A program made the translations under genes and the position numbers. The notes beneath the pieces are model-generated. The model saw nothing but the letters and a program-made list of their open reading frames with translations. It was not told the origin of the DNA and did not search any database. Shown here piece by piece: positions 8,152 through 15,961 of a stretch of 64,000 nt of DNA (position 1 is its first letter; every line of letters starts with the position of its first letter). The stretch comes from Kutzneria sp. CA-103260 (GTDB lineage Bacteria; Actinomycetota; Actinomycetes; Mycobacteriales; Pseudonocardiaceae), in assembly GCF_018263855.1 (NCBI RefSeq), contig NZ_CP073318.1, positions 10,912,001 to 10,976,000 on the forward strand, given 5' to 3'.

Positions 8152-8838
8152 ATGGCGCAACCAGGCTCGCTGTCCGACGAGGACGTCGAGCACCTTCGTG
8201 ACGAGCTCGTCCGGGGCCGCGAGCCCACCGTGTGGTTCACCGCCGACGCGGTCGGGGTCGAGGCGGGCCGCTCGGCCAGGGTGGTCGGGCTCAACGACCC
8301 GGTCGAAGGCGACTTCATCCAGGTCCGACCGGCCGGCTCGCACGATGAGCTGTCCTTCTCGCCGGGCGAGCTGACGCTCGAACGGCCCGGACGCAAGCGT
8401 TCGCCAGCAGGCCCACCAGCGGTATCCCGTCCCTCCATGGAGCAGAGAATGTCGGAGATCGAGAACACCACCACCGAGACGCCCGAGGAGGTCGCCGCGG
8501 GCGACACCGCCGCCGTGGAGGAGGCGCCGGTCAAGAAGCCGCGCCCGGCGGCGAGCACCGCCAAGAAGACCCGCGTCGCCGACGTGGTCATCACCATCAG
8601 CGGCAGCATCGACGGCGACTGGACCGTGGACGTGGTCGCGGCCAAGAAGAAGGCCCTGCGGGCGCTGCCGGTCACGCCGGCCGTCGTCGGGCAGGCCGCG
8701 AAGGCCCTGCACCCCGAGGTGGCCGAGTCCATCGAGTCGATCCTCGAACAGGCCCGCGAGCAGCAGACCGCCAAGGTCGAGCAGCTGCGCGCCGAGCTGG
8801 AGGCGGCGCAGAAGGCTCTCGAGGAGCTGGCCGGCTGA
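8152..8838 (+). CDS. conserved actinobacterial protein with C-terminal coiled coil (DUF6319-like)
   Basis: A 228-residue protein. Residues 1-80 form a mixed domain (DEDVEHLRDELVRGREP, VWFTADAVGVEAGRSARV). An acidic Thr/Glu linker follows, then a basic Lys-rich stretch (KKPRPAASTAKKTR), a small beta segment (VADVVITISGSIDGDW) and a long amphipathic helix that ends in a heptad-like region (QAREQQTAKVEQLRAELE). It resembles the DUF6319 group known from Pseudonocardiales; that name is from memory and not secure. ATG chosen because of GAGGAG about 8 bases upstream. A strong terminator follows its stop at once. Confidence 0.6.
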   Translation: MAQPGSLSDEDVEHLRDELVRGREPTVWFTADAVGVEAGRSARVVGLNDPVEGDFIQVRPAGSHDELSFSPGELTLERPGRKRSPAGPPAVSRPSMEQRMSEIENTTTETPEEVAAGDTAAVEEAPVKKPRPAASTAKKTRVADVVITISGSIDGDWTVDVVAAKKKALRALPVTPAVVGQAAKALHPEVAESIESILEQAREQQTAKVEQLRAELEAAQKALEELAG

Positions 8839-8855
8839 TTCCACGGCCATAGCAC

Positions 8856-8893
8856 AGAGTGGGGATTCCTTTCGGGGAGTCCCCACTCTTTTT
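8856..8893 (+). terminator. rho-independent terminator after the coiled-coil gene
   Basis: A perfect 10-bp stem (AGAGTGGGGA with TCCCCACTCT) with a 14-base loop is followed directly by five T residues. It lies 17 bases after the stop at 8838 and separates this gene from the cysteine-rich peptide gene, so the latter needs its own promoter. Confidence 0.85.
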
Positions 8894-8924
8894 CGGTCAC
8901 GTATCGCTATCCGTGAATCGATCG

Positions 8925-8964
8925 CGCTACGCGTTCGAGTGAGCCATGGGTCGCTCGCGTAGCG
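8925..8964. repeat. long inverted repeat upstream of the Cys-rich peptide
   Basis: Arms CGCTACGCG and CGCGTAGCG (8925-8933 and 8956-8964) are perfectly complementary, and an inner pair GAGTGA/TCGCTC extends the stem after a three-base bulge. It lies about 70-110 bases upstream of the small peptide start and 32 bases after the previous terminator. It could be an operator or part of a structured leader; the sequence does not decide between them. Confidence 0.6.
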
Positions 8965-8970
8965 GTGTTC

Positions 8971-8995
8971 CCGGGCCCGCGCCCGGAAATAACGT
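8971..8995 (+). promoter_or_regulatory. candidate promoter with GC hairpin for the Cys-rich peptide
   Basis: A perfect CCGGGC-N4-GCCCGG palindrome (8971-8986) is followed by TAACGT at 8990-8995, which matches the TANNNT -10 pattern used elsewhere in this window. Transcription from it would give a leader of roughly 32 bases carrying the strong ribosome site at 9022-9028. The palindrome would then sit in the spacer and could bind a regulator. Assignment is tentative. Confidence 0.4.
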
Positions 8996-9033
8996 CATCC
9001 CTGCTGGTCCGTTCGATTTACGGGGAGGTCCTC

Positions 9034-9123
9034 ATGGACGACAAGACGCCTGAGCTGGGTGGCTGCAGCTGCTGCGGAAGCTGCACGGGCCCCGGCTGCG
9101 GATGCTGCTCCAGCTGTAGCTGA
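9034..9123 (+). CDS. 29-residue cysteine-rich peptide with duplicated CxCCxxC motif
   Basis: An ATG preceded at ideal distance (5 bases) by GGGGAGG opens a 30-codon frame ending at TGA 9121-9123. The peptide begins MDDKTPELGG and then carries eight cysteines in two copies of C-x-C-C-x-x-C (Cys11,13,14,17 and Cys22,24,25,28), separated by TGPG. No signal peptide is present. Such a pattern suggests a metal-thiolate cluster (metallothionein-like) or a precursor for cysteine modification; no modification enzyme is adjacent. It is flanked by a terminator upstream and a convergent hydrolase gene 14 bases downstream, so it is a one-gene unit. I do not recognise a family. Being shorter than common gene-finding limits it is probably unannotated. 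Confidence 0.72.
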   Translation: MDDKTPELGGCSCCGSCTGPGCGCCSSCS

Positions 9124-9137
9124 CAGGGGATCGGCGC

Positions 9138-10682
9138 TCACGGCGGGCAGGCGGTGCCGTCCGTCGGGATCTGGGCGTCGACCAGGAAGTGCTGCGCAGC
9201 GGCGGTGGCGCACGGCGACTGCACCAGAGCGCCGTGCCCGCCGCCCTCCCAGCTCACCAGCACGCCCGAGGCGAGCTGGCGCGCGGTGCGCTGAGTGCCG
9301 TCCTCCGGCGTGACCGGGTCGTCGGCGGTGCTCAGCACCAGGATCGGCGGCGCGTTGTGCCCGCTCGGGGTCGGCAGCTGCTGCGCCGGCACCGGCCACG
9401 AGGTGCACAGCAGCAGCTGCTGCGCGAACAGGCCGCCGAACAGCGGGGCCTTCTTCGACCAGTCCGACACCATGCTGCTGATCTGCTCCGGAGGCAGCCG
9501 CGTCTGCACGTCGTTGCAGCCGGTGATCAGCTGCGTGTCCAGCAGTGGCGGGTTGCCGTCCACCACGGTCGACAGCGGCGCCACGAACTGGCTCAGCGGG
9601 TCCATGGTGCCGGCCAGGGCCGCGGTGATCGCGTCGCCCAGCGCCGGCCAGGCGCTCCGGTCGGCCAGCCCCATCAGCACCGCGTGCAGGGCCTCGCCGG
9701 CCGACAGCTGGCTGGTCTTCGGGTGCTGCCGCAGCTTGTCCAGCAGCGAGAGCAGCGCCCGTTTGGGGTCCGCGCCGAGTGAGCAGCCGCGGGTCCGGCA
9801 CGCCGTCGCGAACGCGTCGAACGTCGCCTCCGCGCCCATCGCCCCGGCCTGCGCCGCGCTCGGCGCGTCCAGGATCGGGTCGGGCGAGCCGTCCAGCACG
9901 AACCGGCCGGTGTGGCTGCCGTACCGGTCGGCGTACAGCGTCAGCACCCGCGACCCCTCGCCGTGCCCGATCGCGTTGAGCCGGTCCACGCCCAGCGCGC
10001 CGCGCAACTGGTCGAGGTCCTCGGCGGTGCGCCAGCTGTCCAGCGCCTGCAGCCGGTCGTCCAGCTCCAGCACGCATTCCTGGCTGGCCCGCTTGGCCGC
10101 GGCCAGCAGGTCGTCGAGCTGGCTGTCGTTCGGGTCGTAGCCGACGATCTGGGCCCGCGCCGAGCCCGGCACGCACTGGGCCGGGTCGGAGGCGCCGGTG
10201 CCACGACGGTCCATGCCGACCAGGGAGAACGTCTGGAGCAGCGCGGCCGGCAGCTTCGCGGCCAGCTGGGCCGCGTACAGCGTGCCCGGCACGCCGGTCG
10301 CGTCGTTGACCACGGCCAGCGGGATCGGGCCGGTGCCGGCCTTGAGCACGGCGATCGAGACGTCGCCGATGCCGGGCTGGTCGGGGGAGTCCAGCGGGGT
10401 GGTGATCCGCCCGCACTGGAACGACAGCGGCGTGGCCGTCTCCGGCATCCGCTGCTTGGTCGCCGACGTGCAGTCCGACCAGGCGATCGACGGGTTCTGC
10501 GGCTTGTCGAGCTGCGGCAGCTGGCCGGCCGGGGCGGGCGCGCTGCCGGTGCTGGTCTGGCCGCCGTCGTTGACCGCGATCACCGGGCGCACCGACGGGC
10601 CGACCGCGCAGGCGCTGACCGTCAACAGCAGGACGGGGACCAGCACGCCGAGCGACCGGCCAGACTGGGGATGGCGCGGCAA
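9138..10682 (-). CDS. secreted alpha/beta hydrolase lipoprotein (tripeptidyl-aminopeptidase-like)
   Basis: A 514-residue exported hydrolase. The signal sequence ends in the lipobox TVSAC with Cys25, followed by a Gly/Pro/Ser linker. The catalytic core has the nucleophile elbow GHGEGS, the acid in STADDPVTPE and the His in GGGHG, as in the SlpD/SlpE and TAP families that remove short peptides from secreted proteins. C-terminal domain boundaries and extra cysteines also fit. The TTG at 10682 is chosen because GAGGAG precedes it and it gives a normal signal peptide; the longer open frame lacks both. Divergent from the EamA gene across 100 bases and convergent with the Cys-rich peptide. Confidence 0.85.
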   Translation of the reverse strand: MPRHPQSGRSLGVLVPVLLLTVSACAVGPSVRPVIAVNDGGQTSTGSAPAPAGQLPQLDKPQNPSIAWSDCTSATKQRMPETATPLSFQCGRITTPLDSPDQPGIGDVSIAVLKAGTGPIPLAVVNDATGVPGTLYAAQLAAKLPAALLQTFSLVGMDRRGTGASDPAQCVPGSARAQIVGYDPNDSQLDDLLAAAKRASQECVLELDDRLQALDSWRTAEDLDQLRGALGVDRLNAIGHGEGSRVLTLYADRYGSHTGRFVLDGSPDPILDAPSAAQAGAMGAEATFDAFATACRTRGCSLGADPKRALLSLLDKLRQHPKTSQLSAGEALHAVLMGLADRSAWPALGDAITAALAGTMDPLSQFVAPLSTVVDGNPPLLDTQLITGCNDVQTRLPPEQISSMVSDWSKKAPLFGGLFAQQLLLCTSWPVPAQQLPTPSGHNAPPILVLSTADDPVTPEDGTQRTARQLASGVLVSWEGGGHGALVQSPCATAAAQHFLVDAQIPTDGTACPP

Positions 10683-10770
10683 CAGCGGCTCCTCGCTCTC
10701 ATCTCGGTCGAAACCAGCCTCGCACGGGCCGGGTGAGGCTCCGGTGAGCGGGACTGTCAGTCCCCACACC

Positions 10771-10776
10771 TATTTT
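10771..10776 (+). promoter_or_regulatory. leaderless promoter -10 (TATTTT) for the EamA gene
   Basis: TATTTT ends six bases before the ATG at 10783, the spacing expected when transcription starts at the start codon. No ribosome site precedes the ATG. Confidence 0.6.
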
Positions 10777-10782
10777 GTAGGC

Positions 10783-11691
10783 ATGGTCATGGTCTATGTG
10801 GACGGAACCCCTGGTCGGCTGCCCCGACGGCGTGGCCTGGGGGAGATCGCCGGCCGCCTGCTCGGCTCGGTGCCGCCCACCGGTCTGCTGCTGGGCGGCA
10901 TCATCAGCGTCCAGTTCGGCGCGGCCCTGGCCAAAGGCCTGTTCCCGGTGGTCGGGGCGGCCGGCGCGGCCGGGGTGCGGCTGGCCTTCGCCGCCGTGGT
11001 GCTGCTGGCGGTGTGGCGGCCCAGCCTGCGGCTGTCCCGGCGGCAGTGGCTGGTCGTGCTCGGCTACGGCGCCGTGCTGGGGCTGATGAACCTCGCCTTC
11101 TACGAGGCGCTGCAGCGGTTACCCCTGGGCATCGCGGTGACCATCGAGTTCCTGGGGCCGCTGTCGATCGCGCTGGCCGGCTCCCGCCGGTGGCTGGACG
11201 TGCTGTGGGCGCTGCTGGCCGCCGCCGGCGTGGCCCTGCTGGCCGACCTCGGCGGCGGCGCCTCGCTGCCGGGCATCCTGTTCGCGCTGGCCGCGGCCCT
11301 GTGCTGGGCCGGCTACATCCTGCTCGGGGCCAAGCTGGGCGAGCACACCGCCGGCGGCTCGGGCCTGGCCATCGGCATGGCCGTCGGCGCGCTGGTGATC
11401 GCCCCGTTCGGGGTGGCCGAGGCCGGCTCGTCGGTGCTCAACCCGACCATCCTGCTCATCGGCCTCGGAGTGGCCCTGCTGTCCTCGGTGATCCCGTACT
11501 CGCTGGAGCTGGAGGCGCTGCGCAAGATCCCGCCGCGCCTGTTCGGCGTGCTGATGAGCGTGGAGCCGGCGGTGGCCGCGCTGGCCGGCGTGCTCGTGCT
11601 CGGCGAGAGCCTGCGGCCGGCCCAGTGGCTGGCCATCATGTGCGTGGTCACCGCCTCAGCCGGCGCCACCTACCTGGCCCGCAAACGCTAG
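10783..11691 (+). CDS. EamA-family exporter (RhtA-like)
   Basis: A 302-residue inner-membrane protein with ten predicted helices arranged as two EamA repeats, as in RhtA-type threonine/homoserine and metabolite exporters. Characteristic segments are VRLAFAAVVL in repeat one, the loop AFYEALQRLPLGIAVTIEFLGP, and SVEPAVAALAG in repeat two. The first 20 residues are basic and cytoplasmic. ATG at 10783 fits a leaderless transcript; ATG at 10789 is in frame as an alternative. It is monocistronic and convergent with the ABC operon (8-base gap). Substrate cannot be read from sequence. Confidence 0.85.
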   Translation: MVMVYVDGTPGRLPRRRGLGEIAGRLLGSVPPTGLLLGGIISVQFGAALAKGLFPVVGAAGAAGVRLAFAAVVLLAVWRPSLRLSRRQWLVVLGYGAVLGLMNLAFYEALQRLPLGIAVTIEFLGPLSIALAGSRRWLDVLWALLAAAGVALLADLGGGASLPGILFALAAALCWAGYILLGAKLGEHTAGGSGLAIGMAVGALVIAPFGVAEAGSSVLNPTILLIGLGVALLSSVIPYSLELEALRKIPPRLFGVLMSVEPAVAALAGVLVLGESLRPAQWLAIMCVVTASAGATYLARKR

Positions 11692-11699
11692 CGCCGGCG

Positions 11700-12635
11700 T
11701 CAGGACGTGATGTCCTTGCGGGCGAACCGCCGCGCGGCCAGCACCGCGAACACCGCGCCGTAGGCCAGCGACGAGAACGAGCCGCGGACCATGTCGCCCC
11801 AGTCGACGTCCGAGCTGAGCAGGTCGGACCACGCCGTCGCGTAGTGGGTGGGCAGGTAGTCGCGCAGGTCGCCGAGGGCGGTGATGGAGTCGAGGATCTG
11901 CGACACGATCGACACCATCACCGCCCCGCCGACCGCTCCCAGCGGGGCGTCGGTGGACACCGACAGCAGCAGCGCCAGCCCGGCGATCCAGATCAGGTAC
12001 ACGGCCAGATAGGCGACGGCGATGGCCAGCCGGGCGATCCCGGTGCCGAAGGCCAGGGACTCGCCGGTGGTGCTGATCAGGTCGCCGCTGCCGTACCAGA
12101 TCAGGCCGACCACCAGCGCCATCGCCGGCAGCACGACCAGCCCCGACACCGACAGGATCCCGGACACCACGGCCTTCTGCCGCAGCAGCCGGCCCCTCGG
12201 CACCGGGACGGCCAGCAGGTACTTCAGGCTCGACCAGGACGCCTCGCTGGCCACGGTGTCGCCGAAGAACAGGGCGATCACCACCACCAGCAGGAAGCTG
12301 GCCGACGCGAACAGCGCGAAGACGGCGAAGTTCAGGCCGCTGGAGGTGGCCAGGTCCACGAACGCCGACGACGCCGACCTCGAGGTGCCCTGGCTGGGGG
12401 CCGCCTTGAACGCGATGAGCAGCAGGAACGGCAGCACCGCGAGGAAGCCCAGCGCGAACTGGGTGCGCCGCCGCCGCAGTTGGCGGCGCAGCTCGACGCC
12501 GAGCCGCAGCGTGCGGGAACCCCGGTAGCCGGCGACCGAGCCGTCGGCCCGGACCTGGGCGTGCTCGGTCTCGGCCGCGGCGACCAGGTCGGCGATCGCC
12601 GCCGGATCGGTGTGCACCCCATGCTCGTCGGCCAT
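11700..12635 (-). CDS. ABC-2 type transporter permease
   Basis: A 311-residue permease. A cytoplasmic N-terminal ~55 residues precede a first helix (QFALGFLAVLPFLLLIAF), then an extracellular loop and five further helices, the ABC-2 permease layout. ATG with GGAGGAAG upstream; it begins one base after the stop of the fused hydrolase-ATPase gene, so both are made together and almost certainly form one transporter. Cargo is unknown; ABC-2 systems of this type export drugs, lipids or peptides. Confidence 0.85.
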   Translation of the reverse strand: MADEHGVHTDPAAIADLVAAAETEHAQVRADGSVAGYRGSRTLRLGVELRRQLRRRRTQFALGFLAVLPFLLLIAFKAAPSQGTSRSASSAFVDLATSSGLNFAVFALFASASFLLVVVIALFFGDTVASEASWSSLKYLLAVPVPRGRLLRQKAVVSGILSVSGLVVLPAMALVVGLIWYGSGDLISTTGESLAFGTGIARLAIAVAYLAVYLIWIAGLALLLSVSTDAPLGAVGGAVMVSIVSQILDSITALGDLRDYLPTHYATAWSDLLSSDVDWGDMVRGSFSSLAYGAVFAVLAARRFARKDITS

Positions 12636-12636
12636 G

Positions 12637-15393
12637 TCAGCTTCCTCCGCTGCTGTCGCCGGTCTCCACCAGCCGCAGGAACACGTCCTCCAGCCGCCGC
12701 CGCGGCCCCGCCTGCTCGACCGCGATGCCCGCCCGGACCAGCGCGTCCACCGCCGCCGACCGGGCCGTCGAGCCCAGGTCGGCGTGCACCAGCTGGCCGT
12801 CCGAGGTGACCCCGGTGGTGCCGTTCAGGTCGCGCAGCACCCGGGCGGCGTCGGTGACCCGGTCGACCCGGAACGTCGCCTCGCCGCCGCCGGCCACGAT
12901 GTCGTTGACGGCACCCGCCGCGACCAGCCGGCCCTTGTGCATCACCACGACGTGGCTGCACGACTGCTCGACCTCGGACAGCAGGTGGCTGGACACCACC
13001 ACGGTCCGCCCGGTCGCCGCGTACCGCCGCAGCACGTCGCGCATCTGGTGGATCTGGGGCGGGTCCAGCCCGTTGGTCGGCTCGTCGAGCACCAGCAGGT
13101 CCGGCAGGCCGAGCATGGCCTGGGCGATGGCCAGCCGCTGCCGCATGCCCTGGCTGTAGGTGCGGACCCGGCGGCGGACCGCGTCGCCGAGGCCGGCGAT
13201 CTCCAGCGCCTGCTCCAGGTGGGCTTCTTCCGGCGGCCGGCCGGTCGCCGCCCAGTACAGCTCCAGGTTGGCCGCGCCGGACAGGTGCGGCAGGAAGCCC
13301 GCGCCCTCCACGAACGACCCGATCCGGGACAGCACCGGCGCGCCGGCCCGCACCCGGTGCCCGAACACCCGGATCTCGCCGTCGGTGGGCCGGACCAGGC
13401 CCATCAACATGCGCAGGGTGGTGGTCTTGCCAGCGCCGTTGGGGCCGAGCAGGCCGAGGACCTGCCCGTGCTCCACCCGGAACGACAGCTCCCGCACGGC
13501 GGTCAGCCGGCCCGGGTACGACTTGGTCAGGCCGGTGATCACCAGCGGCACGTCGGCCAGCTCCGGGTCGGCGTCGTCACCGCCGCGCCGGCGCAGCGCG
13601 GCGACGATCGCGGCCAGCACCGCCAGCCCCAGGATGATCGCGATGCCGATCACCGGGCCGGCCGGGATGCCGCTGCTCGAAGCGGTGGCGCCGGTGACGA
13701 CCGGCACCTCCAGCCCCATCGGGCCGGCGAGCGCGACCGTCCGCACCGACGGCGTGGTCTCGTTCGCGTACGCCTGGTCGGTCGCGGTGACGACCAGCTG
13801 CAGCCGATGCCCGGCGGCCACCGGCCGCACCACCCCGGCCAGGCTGACGTTCACGTCCACCGACGAGCCGTCGGCCGGCAGCTGCACGCGGAACGGAGCG
13901 ACCGCCGCCCCTGGCAGCGTCCGCCGACCGTCCGGGCCGACGTCGTAGAGCTTGGCGAACAGCACCGTGTCGCCCCCGCCGACGCCGGTGATGCGCAGCG
14001 TGGTGAAGGTGGTGCCGGCGATGGTCAGCGACGATCCCAGCGGCTCGCTGGTGAACACCGCCGACTGCCCGGGCAGGTCGATGGCCAGGTTGCCGGCCAG
14101 GCTCGAGGCCGTCGACGAGCCGCCGAGCAGCGCTGTGCCCACCCCCGGCAGGCTGCTGATGGACGCCGGGCTGCCGCCCGGCGGCGTGACCACCTGCTGC
14201 TGGGGCCCGGCCAGGGCCACCTTCTGCCGGGTGGTGGCGTCGTTGTGCAGGCCCGGGTAGGCCGGGGCGGCGACCGTGCGCAGCGTCGGCGCGCCGCGGG
14301 CCCGGATCGTGCCCTGCACGTCGTAGGAGAAGCCGGTGCCGGGGTTGGGGGACTTGCCGCCCATCAGGTAGTACGTGAACCAGTCGGCCACCTCGGACCG
14401 CACGGCGTCGGTCGGCGGCCCGCCGTCGTGGCCGCCCGGATACCAGGACACCTTGACCGGCACGCCGTTGCGGGCCAGCTGCCGGGCGGTGGCGTCGGCC
14501 TGGTCCAGCCCGAACAGGGTGTCCTGCTCGCCCTGCACCAGCAGCGTCGGCGCGGTGATCTGGTCGGCCACGCTGACCGGCGAGTCGCGCCGCAGCAGGT
14601 CCACGGTCGCCTGGTCGGCCCGGCCGGTGGTGGCGACCCGGGTGTAGGCGTCGCACACCTCCTGGGTGAACCGCCCGCACGCGCTGGTCGCCGGCCCCGG
14701 CCGGACGCCGGACAGTGCCGAGCCGAACAGGTTGCCGGCCCACACCTTCTTGAACACGCCGTCGTCGCCCTCGACGCCCGCGGCCGGCGTCGAGGCGCCG
14801 ATCGAGGCCGTGCTGGCCGCGTTGGGCAGCAGGGCGGTCGAGAGGTCGTTGTACGTGATCAGCGGGGCGATCGCGTCGATCTTCTTCTGCTTGTCCAGGC
14901 CGGCGGCCATCAGGGCCAGCGCGCCGCCGTAGGAGCCGCCGGTGATGCCGACCCGCGGGTCGTCCTGCTTGTCCTGCTGCACCTCGGGCTGCCGGGACAG
15001 CCACAGCACCAGCTGGTCGGCGTCCTCGACCTCGTAGTCGGGGGAGTTCAGGGCGATCTGGCCGGTGCTGCGGCCGAAGCCGCGGGCCGAGTAGGCCAGC
15101 ACCGCGAACCCGCGCCGGGCCAGGTCGGTCGCGTCGTCGACCAGGTCGGCCTTGGTCTGGCCGAAGCCGGGCGACACGATCACCGCCGGGGCGGGCGTGG
15201 TCTCCGGCACGGAGAAGGTGGCGTCCAGCTGGATCGGCTGCTTGGCGCCGTCCGGGCCGTCGACCACGTCGATCAGCACGTCCCGGGACGTGACCGTCGG
15301 GGTCGGGGCCGGCCGGTTGACCCACATCACGCCGGCGACGGCGAGCAGCAGCAGGACCACCAGCCCCACCGCGGGCCATTTGCGGCTGGTCAA
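12637..15393 (-). CDS. CocE/X-Pro peptidase-like hydrolase fused to an ABC ATPase
   Basis: A 918-residue two-domain protein. A first membrane helix (about 8-25) precedes an alpha/beta hydrolase of the CocE/NonD class: nucleophile Ser154 in GGSYGG, acid Asp291 in GEQDTLF, His322 in PGGHDGG, followed by a beta-sandwich domain like X-Pro dipeptidyl-peptidases (to about 555). A second helix (581-600) leads to a complete ABC ATPase: Walker A GPNGAGKTT (650-658), signature YSQGM (746-750), Walker B LLVLDEP (766-772), H-loop SSHLLSE. The inferred topology puts the hydrolase outside and the ATPase inside. TTG start overlaps the preceding stop (TTGA) and has GAGGAGA upstream; the open frame extends further but overlaps a real gene. 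Confidence 0.85.
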   Translation of the reverse strand: MTSRKWPAVGLVVLLLLAVAGVMWVNRPAPTPTVTSRDVLIDVVDGPDGAKQPIQLDATFSVPETTPAPAVIVSPGFGQTKADLVDDATDLARRGFAVLAYSARGFGRSTGQIALNSPDYEVEDADQLVLWLSRQPEVQQDKQDDPRVGITGGSYGGALALMAAGLDKQKKIDAIAPLITYNDLSTALLPNAASTASIGASTPAAGVEGDDGVFKKVWAGNLFGSALSGVRPGPATSACGRFTQEVCDAYTRVATTGRADQATVDLLRRDSPVSVADQITAPTLLVQGEQDTLFGLDQADATARQLARNGVPVKVSWYPGGHDGGPPTDAVRSEVADWFTYYLMGGKSPNPGTGFSYDVQGTIRARGAPTLRTVAAPAYPGLHNDATTRQKVALAGPQQQVVTPPGGSPASISSLPGVGTALLGGSSTASSLAGNLAIDLPGQSAVFTSEPLGSSLTIAGTTFTTLRITGVGGGDTVLFAKLYDVGPDGRRTLPGAAVAPFRVQLPADGSSVDVNVSLAGVVRPVAAGHRLQLVVTATDQAYANETTPSVRTVALAGPMGLEVPVVTGATASSSGIPAGPVIGIAIILGLAVLAAIVAALRRRGGDDADPELADVPLVITGLTKSYPGRLTAVRELSFRVEHGQVLGLLGPNGAGKTTTLRMLMGLVRPTDGEIRVFGHRVRAGAPVLSRIGSFVEGAGFLPHLSGAANLELYWAATGRPPEEAHLEQALEIAGLGDAVRRRVRTYSQGMRQRLAIAQAMLGLPDLLVLDEPTNGLDPPQIHQMRDVLRRYAATGRTVVVSSHLLSEVEQSCSHVVVMHKGRLVAAGAVNDIVAGGGEATFRVDRVTDAARVLRDLNGTTGVTSDGQLVHADLGSTARSAAVDALVRAGIAVEQAGPRRRLEDVFLRLVETGDSSGGS

Positions 15394-15698
15394 GAGTCTC
15401 CTCGGGCGTCCAGCACCTCGCTGACGTGCTCCACCATCGGCGGGTCGTCGAAGTACTCGCTGACCGCGCTGCGCCAGTTCGCGAGATGCTCGGAGTAGTA
15501 GAACTGCTGAGTGTGGGCCTCGAGCGAGTCCCACTCGGTGATCACCAGGTAGCGGCACGGATCCTCGACGCTGCGGGTCAGCTTGGCCGACCGGCAGCCC
15601 GGGCTGGCCAGGATGTGCGCGATCGCGCCGCGCGAGGCGGCGACGAAGGCAGCACCGCAGCCCGCCCGCACGTGGATCTCCGCGATCGTGAGGATCAC
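15390..15698 (-). CDS. antibiotic biosynthesis monooxygenase (ABM) domain protein
   Basis: A 102-residue ferredoxin-fold ABM protein: beta-strand ILTIAEIHVRAG, helix, CRSAKLTRSVEDPCRYLVITEWDS strand pair (only key residues given here: the conserved W of TEWDS), and the helix HTQQFYYSEHLANW. Members are cofactor-free quinol or polyketide monooxygenases, haem-degrading enzymes or simply dimeric binding folds, so the reaction is open. The GTG start lacks a clear ribosome site and an in-frame stop lies five codons upstream. Its stop overlaps the TTG of the hydrolase-ATPase fusion, so it is the first gene of the ABC operon. Confidence 0.8.
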   Translation of the reverse strand: MILTIAEIHVRAGCGAAFVAASRGAIAHILASPGCRSAKLTRSVEDPCRYLVITEWDSLEAHTQQFYYSEHLANWRSAVSEYFDDPPMVEHVSEVLDARGDS

Positions 15699-15820
15699 GG
15701 GGGAATCGTGTCATGCCCTCGCAGACATGTGGTCACGGGTTGTGTCGCAGGTGGCTGGCTGTGATGTTCCGCGCCCTGGCTGGCCTCGGACAGTGGTCAT
15801 AGGGGACAATGTGTGACGTT

Positions 15821-15955
15821 GGAGGGGAGTATTCCCCCGCGGCGGCGTCGTCAGCACGGTGTTCGACGAGGAGCACCCGGTTCCGCCGGTGGACATCGGT
15901 CTCGGTGTCTGCGGAAGAGACCTCCGGTCGGTGGCGCATGCCCTGGACCGGAGGT
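15821..15955 (+). promoter_or_regulatory. yybP-ykoY manganese riboswitch with SD-sequestering hairpin
   Basis: The leader of the TerC gene begins GGAGGGGAGTATTCCC (15821-15836), containing the hallmark GGGGAGTA of yybP-ykoY, followed by CGTCGTCAGCACGG and ending in AGAGACCTCC, the expected AGACC element. The first GGAGG can pair with CCTCC at 15921-15925 to close P1. The alternative stem ACCTCCGGTC (15920-15929) with GACCGGAGGT (15946-15955) is perfect over 10 bp and buries the ribosome site. The two pairings compete for the same bases, so Mn2+ binding should free the SD and switch translation on. Riboswitch class is established knowledge; the mechanism here is read from complementarity. Confidence 0.85.
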
Positions 15956-15961
15956 AAAGAG

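Noticed and set aside
9138..10769. Longer version of the hydrolase lipoprotein starting at 10769
   Set aside because: The extra 29 residues precede the signal peptide, lack a ribosome site, and overlap the promoter of the divergent EamA gene.
12610..15498. 962-codon plus-strand frame opposite the hydrolase-ATPase fusion
   Set aside because: Antisense of a gene with intact catalytic motifs; composition (His, Gln, Arg, Gly excess) is typical of shadow frames.
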